Positions 8,150 to 16,446 of a stretch of 64,000 nt of DNA are shown here, one piece after another. Below the pieces are notes generated by a model. It was not told the origin of the DNA and did no database searches. It saw nothing but the letters and a program-made list of their open reading frames with translations. The DNA lies in contig NZ_JAJMLW010000002.1 of assembly GCF_022669055.1 (NCBI RefSeq), positions 496,001 to 560,000 of the forward strand. Direction: 5' to 3'. Every line of letters begins with the position of its first letter. Positions within the stretch are counted from its first letter, which is position 1. This DNA comes from Adlercreutzia faecimuris. GTDB lineage: Bacteria; Actinomycetota; Coriobacteriia; Coriobacteriales; Eggerthellaceae. Both the position numbers and the translations under genes were made by a program.

Positions 8150-9823
8150 TTACTTCACCCCCCAGGGGCTCGTCACGGTCTCGAAGTGCTTGCCGGTGGC
8201 CGGCTCGCTCACGTGGACCGCGCAGGCGGTGCAGGGGTCGAAGGAGTGAACCGTGCGCAGGGCGTTGATCGGCATCTCGATGTCCTCCACCGGCACGCCG
8301 ATGAGCGCCTGCTCGAGCGGGCCGTGGTCGCCGGCGCCGTTGATGGGGGCCAGGTTCCAGGTGGACGGGATGATGATCTGGTAGCCCTCGATCTTGCCGT
8401 CCTTGACCTTCTCGGAGTGGTAGAGCGCGCCGCGCGGGGCCTCCCAGAAGCCGGTGCCCTCGCCGGTGATGGTCTTGGGCTCGCGGAAGTACTCGGAGTC
8501 GCCGGAGGCGAGCGCCTCCATGAGCTCGGTCACCCACTCGCGCATGAGGCCCGCCACGTAGAGGGTCTCGATCTGGCGGATGGCCGTGCGGCCGAGGGTG
8601 GACTGGAAGGCGGTCAGGTCGCCGGGCTTGGCGCCCAGGGCCACCAGCAGCTTGTCCACGTTCTCGACGATGAAGGGCACCTTGCGCTGGTAGGCGGCGA
8701 AGATGCGGGCCATGGAGCCGGCCTCCATCGGCTTGCCGTCGTAGGTCGGGCACTTCACCCAGGTGTAGCGGTCGTTCACGTCGTACTCGGTGAAGTCAGG
8801 CTCGGTGACGAAGTAGGGCGACTGGTAGGTCTCGGTGCCCTTGTACCAGGAGCGGCCCATGTACTCGTCGATGAGGGACTCCTCGACGTCGGACACCTTG
8901 AACTGCTCGTCTAGGACGGCCATGGGCAGGTAGCGGTTCTTCATCTGGTCGATGTAGTTGTCGCCGTACGGCCAGCCCGGGCCCTCGAAGACGCCCCAGG
9001 CGATGTAGCGGCCGCAGCCCTTGCCGAACTCGAGCACGTTCGGGTAGTAGGTGGCGAGCACCATCGTGTCGGGCAGCATGGTCTCGGCGACCCAGTTGTA
9101 GATCTCGTCGACCATGGCCTTGAGGTCATCGAGCTTCTGCTCGGTGGGCACCCACATGGTGCCGCCGGGGACGCTGGTCATGACGTGCGGCATCTTGCCG
9201 CCGAGCAGCGCCGACACCTCGGAGGCGCGGGCCTGCATCTTCAGGGCCTCCAGGTAGTGGGCCGTGCAGATGAGGTCGGCCTCGGGGGTCATCTTGTACG
9301 CGGTGCCCTCGTCGGCCTCGAACCAGTTGCCCGAGAAGATGGACAGCTGGCCGTTCTTGGCGAAGGCCGCCAGCTTCTTGTGCAGGGCGCCCAGGTCGGA
9401 GTGCATGGACGTGCCCGCGGCCTGCGCCAGGTCGATGGCGTCGGCCACGTTGGCGGTGAGCGCGTTCAGCGGGTTCACGTAGTCCAGCGCCGCCAGGTTG
9501 TACATCCACAGGATGTTGGAATGCAGGAACTGCGCGCCCTCGAGCAGGTTGCGGATGATGCGCGCGTTGTTGGAGATGGTGATGCCGTAGGCCTTCTCGC
9601 CGGCGATGGACGAGGCGTGGGCGTGGGACACGGGGCACACGCCGCAGATGCGCTCGACGATCTGGGCGGCGTCCTCGGGCGTGCGGCCCTGGACGACGAG
9701 CTCCATGCCGCGGAAGCAGCCGCCGGACACCCAGGCGTCGGCGACCTTGCCGTTCTGGACTTCCATCTCGACGCGCAGGTGGCCCTCGATGCGGGTAATC
9801 GGGTCAATGACAGAGCGGGTCAT
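8150..9823 (-). CDS. [NiFe] hydrogenase large subunit (group 1, uptake)
   Basis: Catalytic subunit carrying the Ni-Fe(CN)2CO centre. The 557-aa protein has the N-terminal EGHLRVEM segment, RICGVCPVSHAHAS (first Cys pair) and C-terminal DPCTACAVH (second pair). That last motif is followed by a 20-residue tail expected to be removed by the protease encoded at 6367-6876. The ATG overlaps the small-subunit stop (ATGA). Export is expected piggy-back with the Tat-signal small subunit. This is the outward-facing hydrogenase of the window. Confidence 0.97.
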   Translation of the reverse strand: MTRSVIDPITRIEGHLRVEMEVQNGKVADAWVSGGCFRGMELVVQGRTPEDAAQIVERICGVCPVSHAHASSIAGEKAYGITISNNARIIRNLLEGAQFLHSNILWMYNLAALDYVNPLNALTANVADAIDLAQAAGTSMHSDLGALHKKLAAFAKNGQLSIFSGNWFEADEGTAYKMTPEADLICTAHYLEALKMQARASEVSALLGGKMPHVMTSVPGGTMWVPTEQKLDDLKAMVDEIYNWVAETMLPDTMVLATYYPNVLEFGKGCGRYIAWGVFEGPGWPYGDNYIDQMKNRYLPMAVLDEQFKVSDVEESLIDEYMGRSWYKGTETYQSPYFVTEPDFTEYDVNDRYTWVKCPTYDGKPMEAGSMARIFAAYQRKVPFIVENVDKLLVALGAKPGDLTAFQSTLGRTAIRQIETLYVAGLMREWVTELMEALASGDSEYFREPKTITGEGTGFWEAPRGALYHSEKVKDGKIEGYQIIIPSTWNLAPINGAGDHGPLEQALIGVPVEDIEMPINALRTVHSFDPCTACAVHVSEPATGKHFETVTSPWGVK

Positions 9824-11115
9824 TAGGCCTGGCCTCCCTTCTCGCTATCGTCCTCGGGAACCGCGTGGCCGCAGTTCTTCTCGGCCAGCTCGGCCTTCTC
9901 CTCGCGGGTCAGGTCGTACTTGCCGATGGACTTGTCGGGATGCTTCTCGTCCCACTTGCGGATCTTCTCGAAGTCGGCGCCGCCGTCCATGCGGCCGGAC
10001 ACCTTCATGCCGAACCCGTGCACCACGAGCGCGGCGGCCACCAGGCCGGTCAGCGCGAGCGCGATGGTGCCGGGCTGGAAGGTCCAGTCGCCGATGCGCA
10101 GGTCGCGGTGGCGCTTGTAGAACGGGGTGTTCACCTCGACCCAGTTCTGGCCCGGGTTGTTCGGGTTGGCCTCGCAGCAGCCGATGCACGGCGCGCCGGC
10201 CTGGACGCACCAGCTGCGGCGGTTGTTCCACAGGATGACGCCGCAGTTGGACTTCGTCTGCGGCCCGCGGCAGCCCAGCGGGTACAGGCAGTAGCCCTTG
10301 GCCTCCTCCTCGGAGCCGAACTCGTAGACGAACTCGCCGTTCTCGAAGTGGCCGCGGCGCTCGCAGTTGTCGTGGATGGTCTGCCCGAAGATGTCATTGG
10401 GCATCGCCATGTCGTTGAGGCGCGCCAGCAGGAGGCTGGGGTCCTTCATGACCACGACGTCGACCAGCACGGACATGAGCCACTCGGGGTTGGCCGGGCA
10501 GCCCGGGACGTTGACGACCGTCGCCTCGACGCCGGCCTTCTTCAGGTACTCCTGGACGCCCATGGCGTTGGACGGGTTGGGATGCGCCGCGCACCAGCCG
10601 CCGTTGACCGCGCAGGAGCCCAGCGCGACGACCGCGTTGGCGCTCTTGGCGGCGTCGACCAGGGCCGCGGTGCCGACCTCGCCGGCGACGCGCAGGGCGT
10701 TGCCGCCCCAGCCCTCAAGAACCGCACCCTCATACACAAGAATGTAGTTCCCTGCCTCGATGGTCTGGGCCTTGGCCTCCTCCACCGAATGGCCAGCCGC
10801 GGCGGACAGCGTCTCCGAGTAGTTCAGGGAGATGAGGTCCAGCACGACCGTGGCGACGTCGGGGGTCTCGATCTGGGCGAAAGACTCCGTGCAGCCGGTG
10901 CAGGAGGCGCCCTCGATCCAGATGACCGGATAGAGGTCACCCTTCGTCGCGCCGATGACAGACTCCTCGAGCGCCTGGGCGACGCGCGGCGCGGCGAGCT
11001 CGGAGAGCCCGGCCGCCACGGCGACGGCGCCGGCGAGCTTCATGAAGTCGCGGCGGGTCACCCCGCGGGAGGCCAGAATGCTGTCGAATTCTGTGATCGT
11101 GGCCTGATTTTCCAT
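9823..11115 (-). CDS. [NiFe] hydrogenase small subunit with Tat signal
   Basis: Electron-transfer subunit with Fe-S clusters. The 430-aa protein has the Tat signal TRRDFMKLAGAVAVAAGL at about residues 20-37. Proximal cluster ligands appear in EGASCTGCTESF, GSCAVNGGWC and VPGCPANPEW; medial and distal ligands in CLYPLGCRGPQTKSNCG and SWCVQAGAPCIGCCE. A hydrophobic C-terminal helix (GTIALALTGLVAAALVVHGF) anchors it in the membrane. The ATG follows TGAGGAGGTG. It is the first gene of the operon; the 240-bp upstream region shared with pheA contains an inverted repeat that may be an operator. Confidence 0.97.
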   Translation of the reverse strand: MENQATITEFDSILASRGVTRRDFMKLAGAVAVAAGLSELAAPRVAQALEESVIGATKGDLYPVIWIEGASCTGCTESFAQIETPDVATVVLDLISLNYSETLSAAAGHSVEEAKAQTIEAGNYILVYEGAVLEGWGGNALRVAGEVGTAALVDAAKSANAVVALGSCAVNGGWCAAHPNPSNAMGVQEYLKKAGVEATVVNVPGCPANPEWLMSVLVDVVVMKDPSLLLARLNDMAMPNDIFGQTIHDNCERRGHFENGEFVYEFGSEEEAKGYCLYPLGCRGPQTKSNCGVILWNNRRSWCVQAGAPCIGCCEANPNNPGQNWVEVNTPFYKRHRDLRIGDWTFQPGTIALALTGLVAAALVVHGFGMKVSGRMDGGADFEKIRKWDEKHPDKSIGKYDLTREEKAELAEKNCGHAVPEDDSEKGGQA

Positions 11116-11235
11116 GTGTACACCTCCTCAGGTGTCCTCGTCTTCTGACATGCGTCGCCCATTCTGCCCGACCGTGATGATTTTGTGGCTGTGAAATTGA
11201 GAAAACGTGTCGGCGGCGGGGCCAATGGGCCCAAA

Positions 11236-11263
11236 ATGTTACGACTTAATCCGGGCGTAACAT
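11236..11263. promoter_or_regulatory. 8+8 inverted repeat upstream of the hydrogenase operon
   Basis: ATGTTACG and CGTAACAT form a perfect inverted repeat with a 12-bp spacer in the divergent region between the hydrogenase operon (minus) and pheA (plus). It is about 120 bp before the hydrogenase ATG and 92 bp before that of pheA. The shape fits a dimeric transcription factor. The cognate regulator is not apparent. Confidence 0.5.
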
Positions 11264-11354
11264 GAATCTCGTTGCCAAGGCGCTATCATAGGCACCCGGC
11301 GCCCGCGACGGGCGCCCGCGTCACCCTATATATGTGATATGTGAGGAGCACCCC

Positions 11355-12200
11355 ATGGCCAACGACCAGTCCATCGCTTTCCTCGGGCCCGTCGGCACCT
11401 ACACCCACGAGGCCGTGCTCGCCTTCGCGCGCGAGCTGGGGCTCGCCGAGCCGGAGCTCGTGGAGTGCGTGTCCTTCGACGAGGTGTTCGACTGCGTCGA
11501 CCGCGGGCGGTGCGCCTTCGGCGTGGTGGGCAAGGAGAACTCGCTGGAGGGCCCGGTCACGGCCACCCTCGACAACTTCGCGTTCCGCTCGAGCGCCGCC
11601 ATCCTGGCCGAGAAGGTGGTCGACATCCACCACTGCCTGGTCGTCCACCCCGACGCCGAGCTCGCCGACGTGCGCACCGTCGCGTCGCACCCCCAGGGGC
11701 TCGCCCAGTGCCGCCGCTTCCTGAACGAGCGGATGCCCGGGCGCGCCACGCTCACCGCCACCTCCACCGCCGAGAGCGCGCGCATGGCCGCCGCCGACCC
11801 GACCGTGGCCGGCATCGCCAACGCGTTCGCCGCCGAGGTGCACGGGGCGAAGGTGGCCGTCCGCGACATCGAGGATCACTTCGGCAACCAGACGGTGTTC
11901 GCCCTCATCGGGCGCCCCGGCGCGGCAGCCCTGGCGGGGGACCGCATGAAGACGTCGCTCGCGCTGTTCATGCGCGAAGACCGCGCCGGCACCCTGCACA
12001 TGATCCTGTCGGAGTTCGCCTTCGCCGGCATTAACCTGACCATGATCCAGTCGCGCCCCACCAAGCAGCAGCTGGGCGACTACATGTTCTTCATCGAGTT
12101 CGCGGGGGCCGCCGACAGCCTGGAGGCCCAGACGGCGCTCAACTGCCTGCGCATGAAGCTGCGCGAGGTGAAGCTGCTCGGCAGCTACCCGGTGTTCTAG
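11355..12200 (+). CDS. pheA: Prephenate dehydratase
   Basis: Converts prephenate to phenylpyruvate in phenylalanine synthesis. The 281-aa protein starts IAFLGPVGTYTHEA, the canonical N-terminus, followed by the ENSLEGPV, TSTAESARMAA and NQTVFALIG segments. A C-terminal ACT domain begins near KTSLALFMREDRAGTLHMIL and includes INLTMIQSRPTKQQLGDYMF, the usual phenylalanine-sensing ESRP-like site. No chorismate-mutase domain is fused. The ATG at 11355 has GAGGAG six bases upstream, preferred over a GTG 21 nt earlier. A perfect GC hairpin (about 11299-11316) lies in the leader. Confidence 0.95.
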   Translation: MANDQSIAFLGPVGTYTHEAVLAFARELGLAEPELVECVSFDEVFDCVDRGRCAFGVVGKENSLEGPVTATLDNFAFRSSAAILAEKVVDIHHCLVVHPDAELADVRTVASHPQGLAQCRRFLNERMPGRATLTATSTAESARMAAADPTVAGIANAFAAEVHGAKVAVRDIEDHFGNQTVFALIGRPGAAALAGDRMKTSLALFMREDRAGTLHMILSEFAFAGINLTMIQSRPTKQQLGDYMFFIEFAGAADSLEAQTALNCLRMKLREVKLLGSYPVF

Positions 12201-12278
12201 GGCGCGCCGGGCGGGCAGGAGCGGAGGGCGGAAGCGCCGGGCGGGCGGCGCCCGCGACGCGCGCCGGGGCGCGGGGCC

Positions 12279-12863
12279 CTAGCCCAGGACGCCGAGGTGC
12301 TCGAGGAGGATCTTCAGGCCGATCAGGATGAGGACGACGCCGCCGGCGAGGGCGGCGGGCCCCTCGAAGCGGGCGCCGAAGCGGTTGCCCACAGCCACGC
12401 CGACGAAGGACAGCGCGAAGGTCGTCACGCCGATGACGGCCATGGCCCACCCGATGCTCACGCCGAGGAAGGCGAGCGTGACGCCCACGGCCAGGGCGTC
12501 GATGGAGGTGGCCACCGCCAGGAGCGTGAGCTCGCGCAGGTCGAGCGGCGCGCCCTCGGCCGGGCACGACGCCGCCGGGTCCTCGTCGTCGCCGCGGACG
12601 GCGTCCCAGATCATCTTCCCGCCGATGAGGGCGAGCAGGACGAAGGCCACCCAGTGGTCCACCGGCGTGATGAGGGCGGCGAACTGGGTGCCCAGGAGCC
12701 ACCCGATGAGGGGCATGAGCGCCTGGAAGGCGCCGAAGAACAGGGCGATGACCAGGGCGTGGCGCCAGTTGACGCGCCGCATGCACAGGCCCTTGCACAC
12801 CGACACGGCGAAGGCGTCCATCGACAGGCCCACCGCCACCACCAGAAGCTCCGCGAAGCCCAT
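12279..12863 (-). CDS. mntP: Manganese efflux pump MntP
   Basis: Six-helix membrane exporter of Mn2+. The 194-aa protein has the two inverted halves of the family with conserved acidic motifs: GLSMDAFAVSVCKGL in TM1 and ATSIDALAVGVTLAFLG in TM4. Length is typical. The start overlaps the stop of the upstream mutY-like gene (TGATG), so the two are translationally coupled. Confidence 0.95.
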   Translation of the reverse strand: MGFAELLVVAVGLSMDAFAVSVCKGLCMRRVNWRHALVIALFFGAFQALMPLIGWLLGTQFAALITPVDHWVAFVLLALIGGKMIWDAVRGDDEDPAASCPAEGAPLDLRELTLLAVATSIDALAVGVTLAFLGVSIGWAMAVIGVTTFALSFVGVAVGNRFGARFEGPAALAGGVVLILIGLKILLEHLGVLG

Positions 12864-13783
12864 CAGGACCTAAGCCTCCCCTCCGCGTCGCGGGCGAAGA
12901 AGCCCTCGGCCACCAGGTCGGCCACGATGGAGGCGCCGAGGCCCGGGTTCACCCCGTCGCGCCCGGCGGCGCGCTCGGCGGCGTCCAGCTCGGCGATGAG
13001 CTCGCCCTCGCCCACGCCGCCGTCGGCGGCCAGCACCCGGCGCACCACCCAGGCGCGCTTCTGGCGCCGCGAGCCCTCGAAGGCCGACTGGCGCGCGTGG
13101 TGGGCGCTGCGCCGCGAGGGGTTGGGCACCGTCGCCTTCAGGTGCGCGCCGTAGTCGAGCAGCGCGTAGTACCAACCCCGTGGGTCGGCCGCGTCGCAGG
13201 TGGCCTCCACGAGCGGCCTCAGCTCGCGGTCGGGCACGCCCTCGCGGCCTGGGAACAGCTCGTGGATGAACACCGAGCGCACGTTGGTCTCCAGGTAGAC
13301 GGCGGGGCGCTGATAGGCGAAGGCCATCACGCCGGCGGCCGTGGCGGGACCGATGCCCGGCAGCTCCTCGAGCTCGGCGGCCGTGGCGGGCAGGCGCCCG
13401 CCGCGCTCGGCCGCGCACGCGTCGGCGCAGCGCTTGAGGGCGAGCGCCCGGCGGTTGTAGCCAAGCCCCTGCCACAGCTCCAGCACGTCGGAGGTGGCCC
13501 CGGCCGCGAGCGCGTCGAGGGTGGGAAACGCCGCCAAAAAGCGCGTCCAGAAGCGCTCCACGCGGGCCACCTGGGTCTGCTGGAGCATGATCTCGGACAC
13601 GAGCACGGCGTAGGGGTCGTCGACGTTGCGCCACGGCAGGTCGCGGTAGCGCGCGCGGCCCTCCTCCCGCACCCGGGCGGCGAACTCCTCGGGCGGCGGG
13701 GCGCCCTCGGGCCACCCGTCGATGAGGCGGCCGCCCTCCCGGGCGGCCGCTTCATCCCCTGCGATCTTCCGGCGCTGGGCCAC
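12863..13783 (-). CDS. MutY-like HhH-GPD DNA glycosylase lacking the Fe-S cluster
   Basis: The 306-aa protein begins at a GTG (13781-13783) with GAGGAG seven bases upstream, just after the stop of the preceding gene. It has the MutY signature DLPWRN...PYAVLVSEIMLQQTQVARV (with the catalytic Glu) and the hairpin ELPGIGPATAAGVM. Two oddities are visible. The residue that aligns with the general catalytic Asp of MutY/Nth (VDxNVxRV) is Glu here, in LETNVRSVFIHELFP. No C-terminal C-x6-C-x2-C-x5-C Fe-S motif is present; the region reads NPSRRSAHHARQSAFEGSRRQ. It is probably an adenine glycosylase of the Fe-S-free branch; substrate is unproven. Confidence 0.8.
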   Translation of the reverse strand: MAQRRKIAGDEAAAREGGRLIDGWPEGAPPPEEFAARVREEGRARYRDLPWRNVDDPYAVLVSEIMLQQTQVARVERFWTRFLAAFPTLDALAAGATSDVLELWQGLGYNRRALALKRCADACAAERGGRLPATAAELEELPGIGPATAAGVMAFAYQRPAVYLETNVRSVFIHELFPGREGVPDRELRPLVEATCDAADPRGWYYALLDYGAHLKATVPNPSRRSAHHARQSAFEGSRRQKRAWVVRRVLAADGGVGEGELIAELDAAERAAGRDGVNPGLGASIVADLVAEGFFARDAEGRLRS

Positions 13784-13784
13784 C

Positions 13785-15344
13785 CTAGCGCTCCTCGGAC
13801 AGCGACTCGACGAAGGAGTCGAGCTCGGCCATGTCACGGCGGAAGTCGCTCACGACGGCCTCCTCGAGCTCGTGGTACTCGGCCGAGTCGAGCGGCTGGT
13901 AGGCCGCCAGCTTGTCGAAGAGGTTGTCGCGGGTGACCGGGTGGTAGCGGCGCATCATGAGGCCGGCCTTGTAGGCCTCCTCCACCGCCTCGCGGGCGGC
14001 CATGTAGATGTCGAAGCGCGGCATGTTGGCCGACAGGCGCACGAGGTCGGCGCGGTTGACGCCGCGCAGCGACGGGTGGTCGCGGGCGATGTCCATCCAG
14101 ATGGCGACGCGCTCCTCGGGCGTGGGGTAGTCGATGTCGACGACGACGGCCCCCTCCAGAAGCTCCTGGAAGTACTCGTCGATGTCCATGGTCGACGACG
14201 CCGAGGCCAGGATGCGCACGTCGGGGTTCTCCACCGCCGAGCGGATGAGGGCGAGCGCCTCGCGGGCGCCGCGCGACAGCTGCATCATGAGCAGGCTGTC
14301 GGCCTCCTCCGAGAAGTCGGCCAAAGGCGCACCCCACAGATCGACGTCCTCGAGCACGAGCACGCCGCCGCCCTCGAAGGCGTTGCGCAGCGAGCTCAGG
14401 CGCGGCGCGTCCTCGGCCTGGGCCATGACGCACAGCACCGGCATGCCCTGGAGGTTCTCCTCCATGCGCATGCGGATGCTCGGCAGCTTGAGCTCTCCCA
14501 AGGTGGCGGCCATGAAGCGGTTGGCGTCCTCGCGGGCCGGCGAGCGGAACAGCAGCGCGTCGGCCGGCGGCATGCCCTCGACGCCATGGCGGCGGTTGAG
14601 CAGCTCCACCAGCTCCTGGAAGTCCGGGTCGTCCTGGAGCCCCACGCCCAGCTCGCGCATGAGGCGGATGGCGTCGTCGTAGCCGGCCAGGCTCGCGTAG
14701 GTCAGCGGCTCGGCGGCCGGGGCGACGGAGATGCCCGCCTGGCCCGCCGCCCGAGCGAGCATCTCGAGCGCGCCCTCCCCCTCCGGGGCCGCGGCGTCCC
14801 CGCCCGCGCCCTCGCCGGGCGCCTCGGCGGCCTCGTCCGCGGCGGGGGCGTCGGCCCCGCCCTCGGGGGCGCGGCGCGCCGGGCGGCCCGGCAGCGGGTG
14901 GTCGATGACGTGCTCCACCTTCACGATGCGCGCGTCCATGCCCAGGACGTCCTGGGCGATCATCTCGGTCATGTCCTCCAGGTCCTCGCGCGACAGCCCG
15001 AACTCCTCGAGCCGGTCGAGCGCCAGCCCCTGGAGCTGCTCGGCGCAGGCGGCCGTCTCGTCCGGGGTGAGGTAGGGCTCCATCTTCTCGAAGATGTACT
15101 CGGCCAGCGAGCGCTCCTTGTGCTTGCAGGCGAGCGCCCAGGCCCGCTTGATCCCGTCGAGGGCGTCCTCGCAGGGCACGCCCGCCGCGCGGGCCGCCTC
15201 CTCGAAGGCCGCCAGGTACAGGTGCATGCCCAGCACGGCGTCGCCCGCGGCGCAGGCGTCCACCGCCCGGCGCAGGTAGTCGGCCGCGCCCCCGCGGCAG
15301 CCGTCGTCGCGGCTCGGCACGTCAGCATCCGGGTTCTTCTCCAC
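13785..15344 (-). CDS. Degenerate AAA+-like protein, function unknown
   Basis: The 519-aa protein starts at GTG 15342-15344 behind a very strong AGGAGGT. The N-terminal ~170 residues are helical and repeat-like, followed by an Ala/Gly/Glu-rich linker and then a AAA+-like module. That module has a Walker-B-like GVLVLEDVDL, a sensor-1-like ILASASSTMDIDEYF and a C-terminal lid (VDIDYPTPEERVAIWMDIA). Where a Walker A (GxxGxGKT) is expected the sequence reads LLFRSPAREDANRFMAA, so ATP binding is doubtful. It is followed within 2 nt by the mutY-like gene and mntP, forming one operon. I do not know a characterised homologue. Confidence 0.75.
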   Translation of the reverse strand: MEKNPDADVPSRDDGCRGGAADYLRRAVDACAAGDAVLGMHLYLAAFEEAARAAGVPCEDALDGIKRAWALACKHKERSLAEYIFEKMEPYLTPDETAACAEQLQGLALDRLEEFGLSREDLEDMTEMIAQDVLGMDARIVKVEHVIDHPLPGRPARRAPEGGADAPAADEAAEAPGEGAGGDAAAPEGEGALEMLARAAGQAGISVAPAAEPLTYASLAGYDDAIRLMRELGVGLQDDPDFQELVELLNRRHGVEGMPPADALLFRSPAREDANRFMAATLGELKLPSIRMRMEENLQGMPVLCVMAQAEDAPRLSSLRNAFEGGGVLVLEDVDLWGAPLADFSEEADSLLMMQLSRGAREALALIRSAVENPDVRILASASSTMDIDEYFQELLEGAVVVDIDYPTPEERVAIWMDIARDHPSLRGVNRADLVRLSANMPRFDIYMAAREAVEEAYKAGLMMRRYHPVTRDNLFDKLAAYQPLDSAEYHELEEAVVSDFRRDMAELDSFVESLSEER

Positions 15345-15547
15345 GATGCCACCTCCTGATAGCTCCATCCGCGCCGCCCTCGGGCAGCCGGCACGTACGC
15401 GCCGCCTCGTTCCCTCGGGCCCGCGCGCTCTTTTCCACGTTGCATTGTATCGGACGCGCCCGCCCGCGCCCCGCGCAAGGGCGCGAAACACCAAATCCGT
15501 AAAGGAAGGGCGTCGCGCGACGGATGCGACAGGTGGCCAGGGACGCG

Positions 15548-16435
15548 TCAGTCGACGTCCCAGTCGAGGACCTGCCAGCCCTCACGCCGGGCGGTGCGGG
15601 CGAGCGGGCGGTCGGGCGTCACCGCGTAGGGGGTGCGGGCGGCCTCGAGCAGCGGCCGGTCGGAGTGGTGGTCGCCGTAGGCCCAGCCCAGCTCCCAGCC
15701 GCCCTCGCCGAACTCGGCGTCGCAGAGCCGCCGCAGGGCCACCAGCTTCTCGGCGCCCTCGACGGGCAGGCCCTCCACCTCGTCGGTGTAGTCGCCCGCC
15801 GCGTCCACCCGCATCCGCGTGGACGCCTGGTAGTGGACGTAGTGGTCGCGCATGGCCTCCAGGATGATGGGCTCGAAGCTGGCCGATATCCACACCACGA
15901 CGTGGCCCGCCTCGGCGTGCTCGCGCAGGGCGCGCACGGCCTCGGGCCTGAAGCGGCCCTCGATCACCTCGTGGTAGAACCGCGCGAGGAAGGCGTCCAC
16001 CCGCGCCTTGGGCTCGCCCCGGAAGGCGGAGAACACCAGCCCGCGCACCCAGCTCTCGTTCTGGGGCAGGCGCACCTTGTAGGCCGCGGCCCACAGGAGG
16101 ATGCGGAGGATGACCGACTTGCGCAGCATCCCGCGCAGGGCGAGGTAGCGCACGAGCATGACCGGCGAGTTGCCCTGGATGGTGGTGCCGTCGAAGTCGA
16201 AGGCGGCCACCTGCACGCGCCCGGCGGCGTCGGGCACGACGGGCAGGTCGGCCGCGCGCGAGGGCGGGCCGTCGTGGCGCGCGGCGTCCTCCCCCGCCTC
16301 GCCGGGGGTGAAGGCGAGGGCGGCGGCCACCGTGTCGGTGTCCTCGCGGCCGGCGCGCAGCGGCACGGCCGCCCCCGGGGCGTCCGCAAAGGCGCCCGGC
16401 GCGAGGCCGGGCGCGTTCTCGTCAAGCTGGGGCAT
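15548..16435 (-). CDS. HAD-IB family phosphatase
   Basis: The 295-aa protein has an N-terminal ~75-residue Ala/Gly/Pro-rich extension and then the HAD fold: motif I AAFDFDGTTIQGNS (nucleophile Asp), motif II VVWISASFEP, and motif IV AYGDHHSDRPLLEAA. This is the SerB-like HAD-IB subfamily, which includes phosphoserine and phosphoglycerol-type phosphatases; the substrate is not evident. The start lies 11 nt downstream of the ABC exporter subunit stop on the same strand, so it is probably the last gene of that operon. Confidence 0.88.
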   Translation of the reverse strand: MPQLDENAPGLAPGAFADAPGAAVPLRAGREDTDTVAAALAFTPGEAGEDAARHDGPPSRAADLPVVPDAAGRVQVAAFDFDGTTIQGNSPVMLVRYLALRGMLRKSVILRILLWAAAYKVRLPQNESWVRGLVFSAFRGEPKARVDAFLARFYHEVIEGRFRPEAVRALREHAEAGHVVVWISASFEPIILEAMRDHYVHYQASTRMRVDAAGDYTDEVEGLPVEGAEKLVALRRLCDAEFGEGGWELGWAYGDHHSDRPLLEAARTPYAVTPDRPLARTARREGWQVLDWDVD

Positions 16436-16446
16436 GGTCGGGCCGC

